Shown here one piece after another: positions 45,158 through 45,698 of a stretch of DNA of 45,698 nt. The translations under genes were made by a program, and so were the position numbers. The notes beneath the pieces are model-generated. The model was given only the letters and a program-made list of their open reading frames with translations, did no database searches and was not told where the DNA came from. Origin of the DNA: Tubiluchus corallicola (lineage: Eukaryota; Priapulida; Priapulimorpha; Priapulimorphida; Tubiluchidae); the NCBI GenBank assembly GCA_030141605.1, contig JAQGDQ010000328.1, forward strand, positions 64,001 to 109,698, given 5' to 3'. The stretch's first letter is position 1. Each line of letters opens with the position of its first letter.

Positions 45158-45698
45158 CTGAAAAACGGCAGTTTGCTCTGAATACCCTTCATACATAAGG
45201 CACAATTGTGTATACGGCACGGGAAGGCCTGGGTTCGATACTTGCTACAGCTGGTTTCATTTGACGTATTGATTCTGACTGTTAAAGCCGTTAAAAGAGG
45301 ATGTTTGCCGGCCCATGACTAAGACACCTCTGCAATTCAATGTCTTCTCTTAGAAGATTAGCCAAGATAATGAGCCGAGTTCCAGTCGTGCCACAAACAA
45401 CAACACTGAGTGTTCGTTTCCAGCATTGGTGTGTACTCAAAATAAAGTTTGATCCCTCAACCCATGCAAAGAGACAGTTTGCTCATGCTGAATATGAATA
45501 CAATACGAATATGAATACGGCTACAGCAGACTACACGTGCTCCTACATTTTTTGTGGCAGGCAATAGATTATTTACAGCATTATTCAGAATGAAAGAACA
45601 GTAGAAACTGGCTCGAAATAGTACGCCTTTGGTATCGCAAGTTCTACAAATTGTTCGTTAAGGATGCACATTTTTTGAAAGTTCACCATTTGATTACA
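45158..45698. other. Intron at the right edge; no exon found
   Basis: A B-box-like GCCTGGGTTCGATACTT at 45224-45240 suggests a SINE fragment related to that at 18550-18790. No upstream FN3 exon is visible in the last 540 bp. Confidence 0.4.

Overview
This is a stretch of an intron-rich, AT-rich animal genome. One large gene fills it, on the minus strand, read from the right edge towards the left. Twenty-eight exons can be placed by protein homology, GT-AG boundaries and consistent codon phase. Together they give about 5.0 kb of open coding sequence (about 1,670 codons) for a receptor-type protein tyrosine phosphatase (RPTP). The gene is open at both ends: no signal peptide or start codon is visible on the right, and the second phosphatase domain is cut off at the left edge. 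The extracellular EGF/FN3 architecture, two cytoplasmic phosphatase domains, tRNA- and 5S-derived short repeats, CR1-like and RTE-like LINE fragments and hAT-type MITEs all indicate a metazoan, probably an invertebrate. I cannot place it more finely.

Layout of the protein from right to left: FN3-A1, FN3-B1, EGF1, FN3-C1, FN3-D1 (two exons), FN3-A2, FN3-B2, EGF2, FN3-C2, FN3-D2 (two exons), FN3-A3, FN3-B3 (two exons), transmembrane helix, a short and then an 80-residue juxtamembrane exon, phosphatase domain D1 (seven exons), and the start of D2 (three exons). The ectodomain is a tandem repeat of a five-domain cassette, EGF-C-D-A-B, with every domain boundary in phase 1. The C-D pair looks like a class I cytokine-receptor module, and both D domains carry a WSEWS box. 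Phosphatase domain D1 lacks the WPD aspartate (WPF) and reads HCCPGVGRTG at the P-loop, so its catalytic competence is doubtful.

The introns are full of repeats. Tandem arrays include a 124-bp higher-order satellite (11.6-13.2 kb), a 22-bp array (14.2-14.7 kb), a 68-bp and a 29-bp array flanking exon FN3-A3, a 2.6-kb array of 30/31-bp units (27.3-29.8 kb), and 15-, 23- and about 72-bp arrays. Dispersed elements include hAT-type MITEs with clear target-site duplications, a foldback element, CR1-like, RTE-like and other LINE fragments, a pair of tRNA-derived SINEs, a full-length 5S-rRNA-derived sequence fused to a GC-rich body, and at least three repeat families present in two or more copies within this one gene.

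The most interesting points are the WSXWS-bearing RPTP ectodomain, the cassette duplication with an extra intron in its last FN3-B copy, the altered D1 active site, and exon FN3-A3, whose donor and acceptor sequences have both been caught up in tandem duplications. No other host gene is supported; the remaining open frames are intronic, repeat-derived or antisense shadows.
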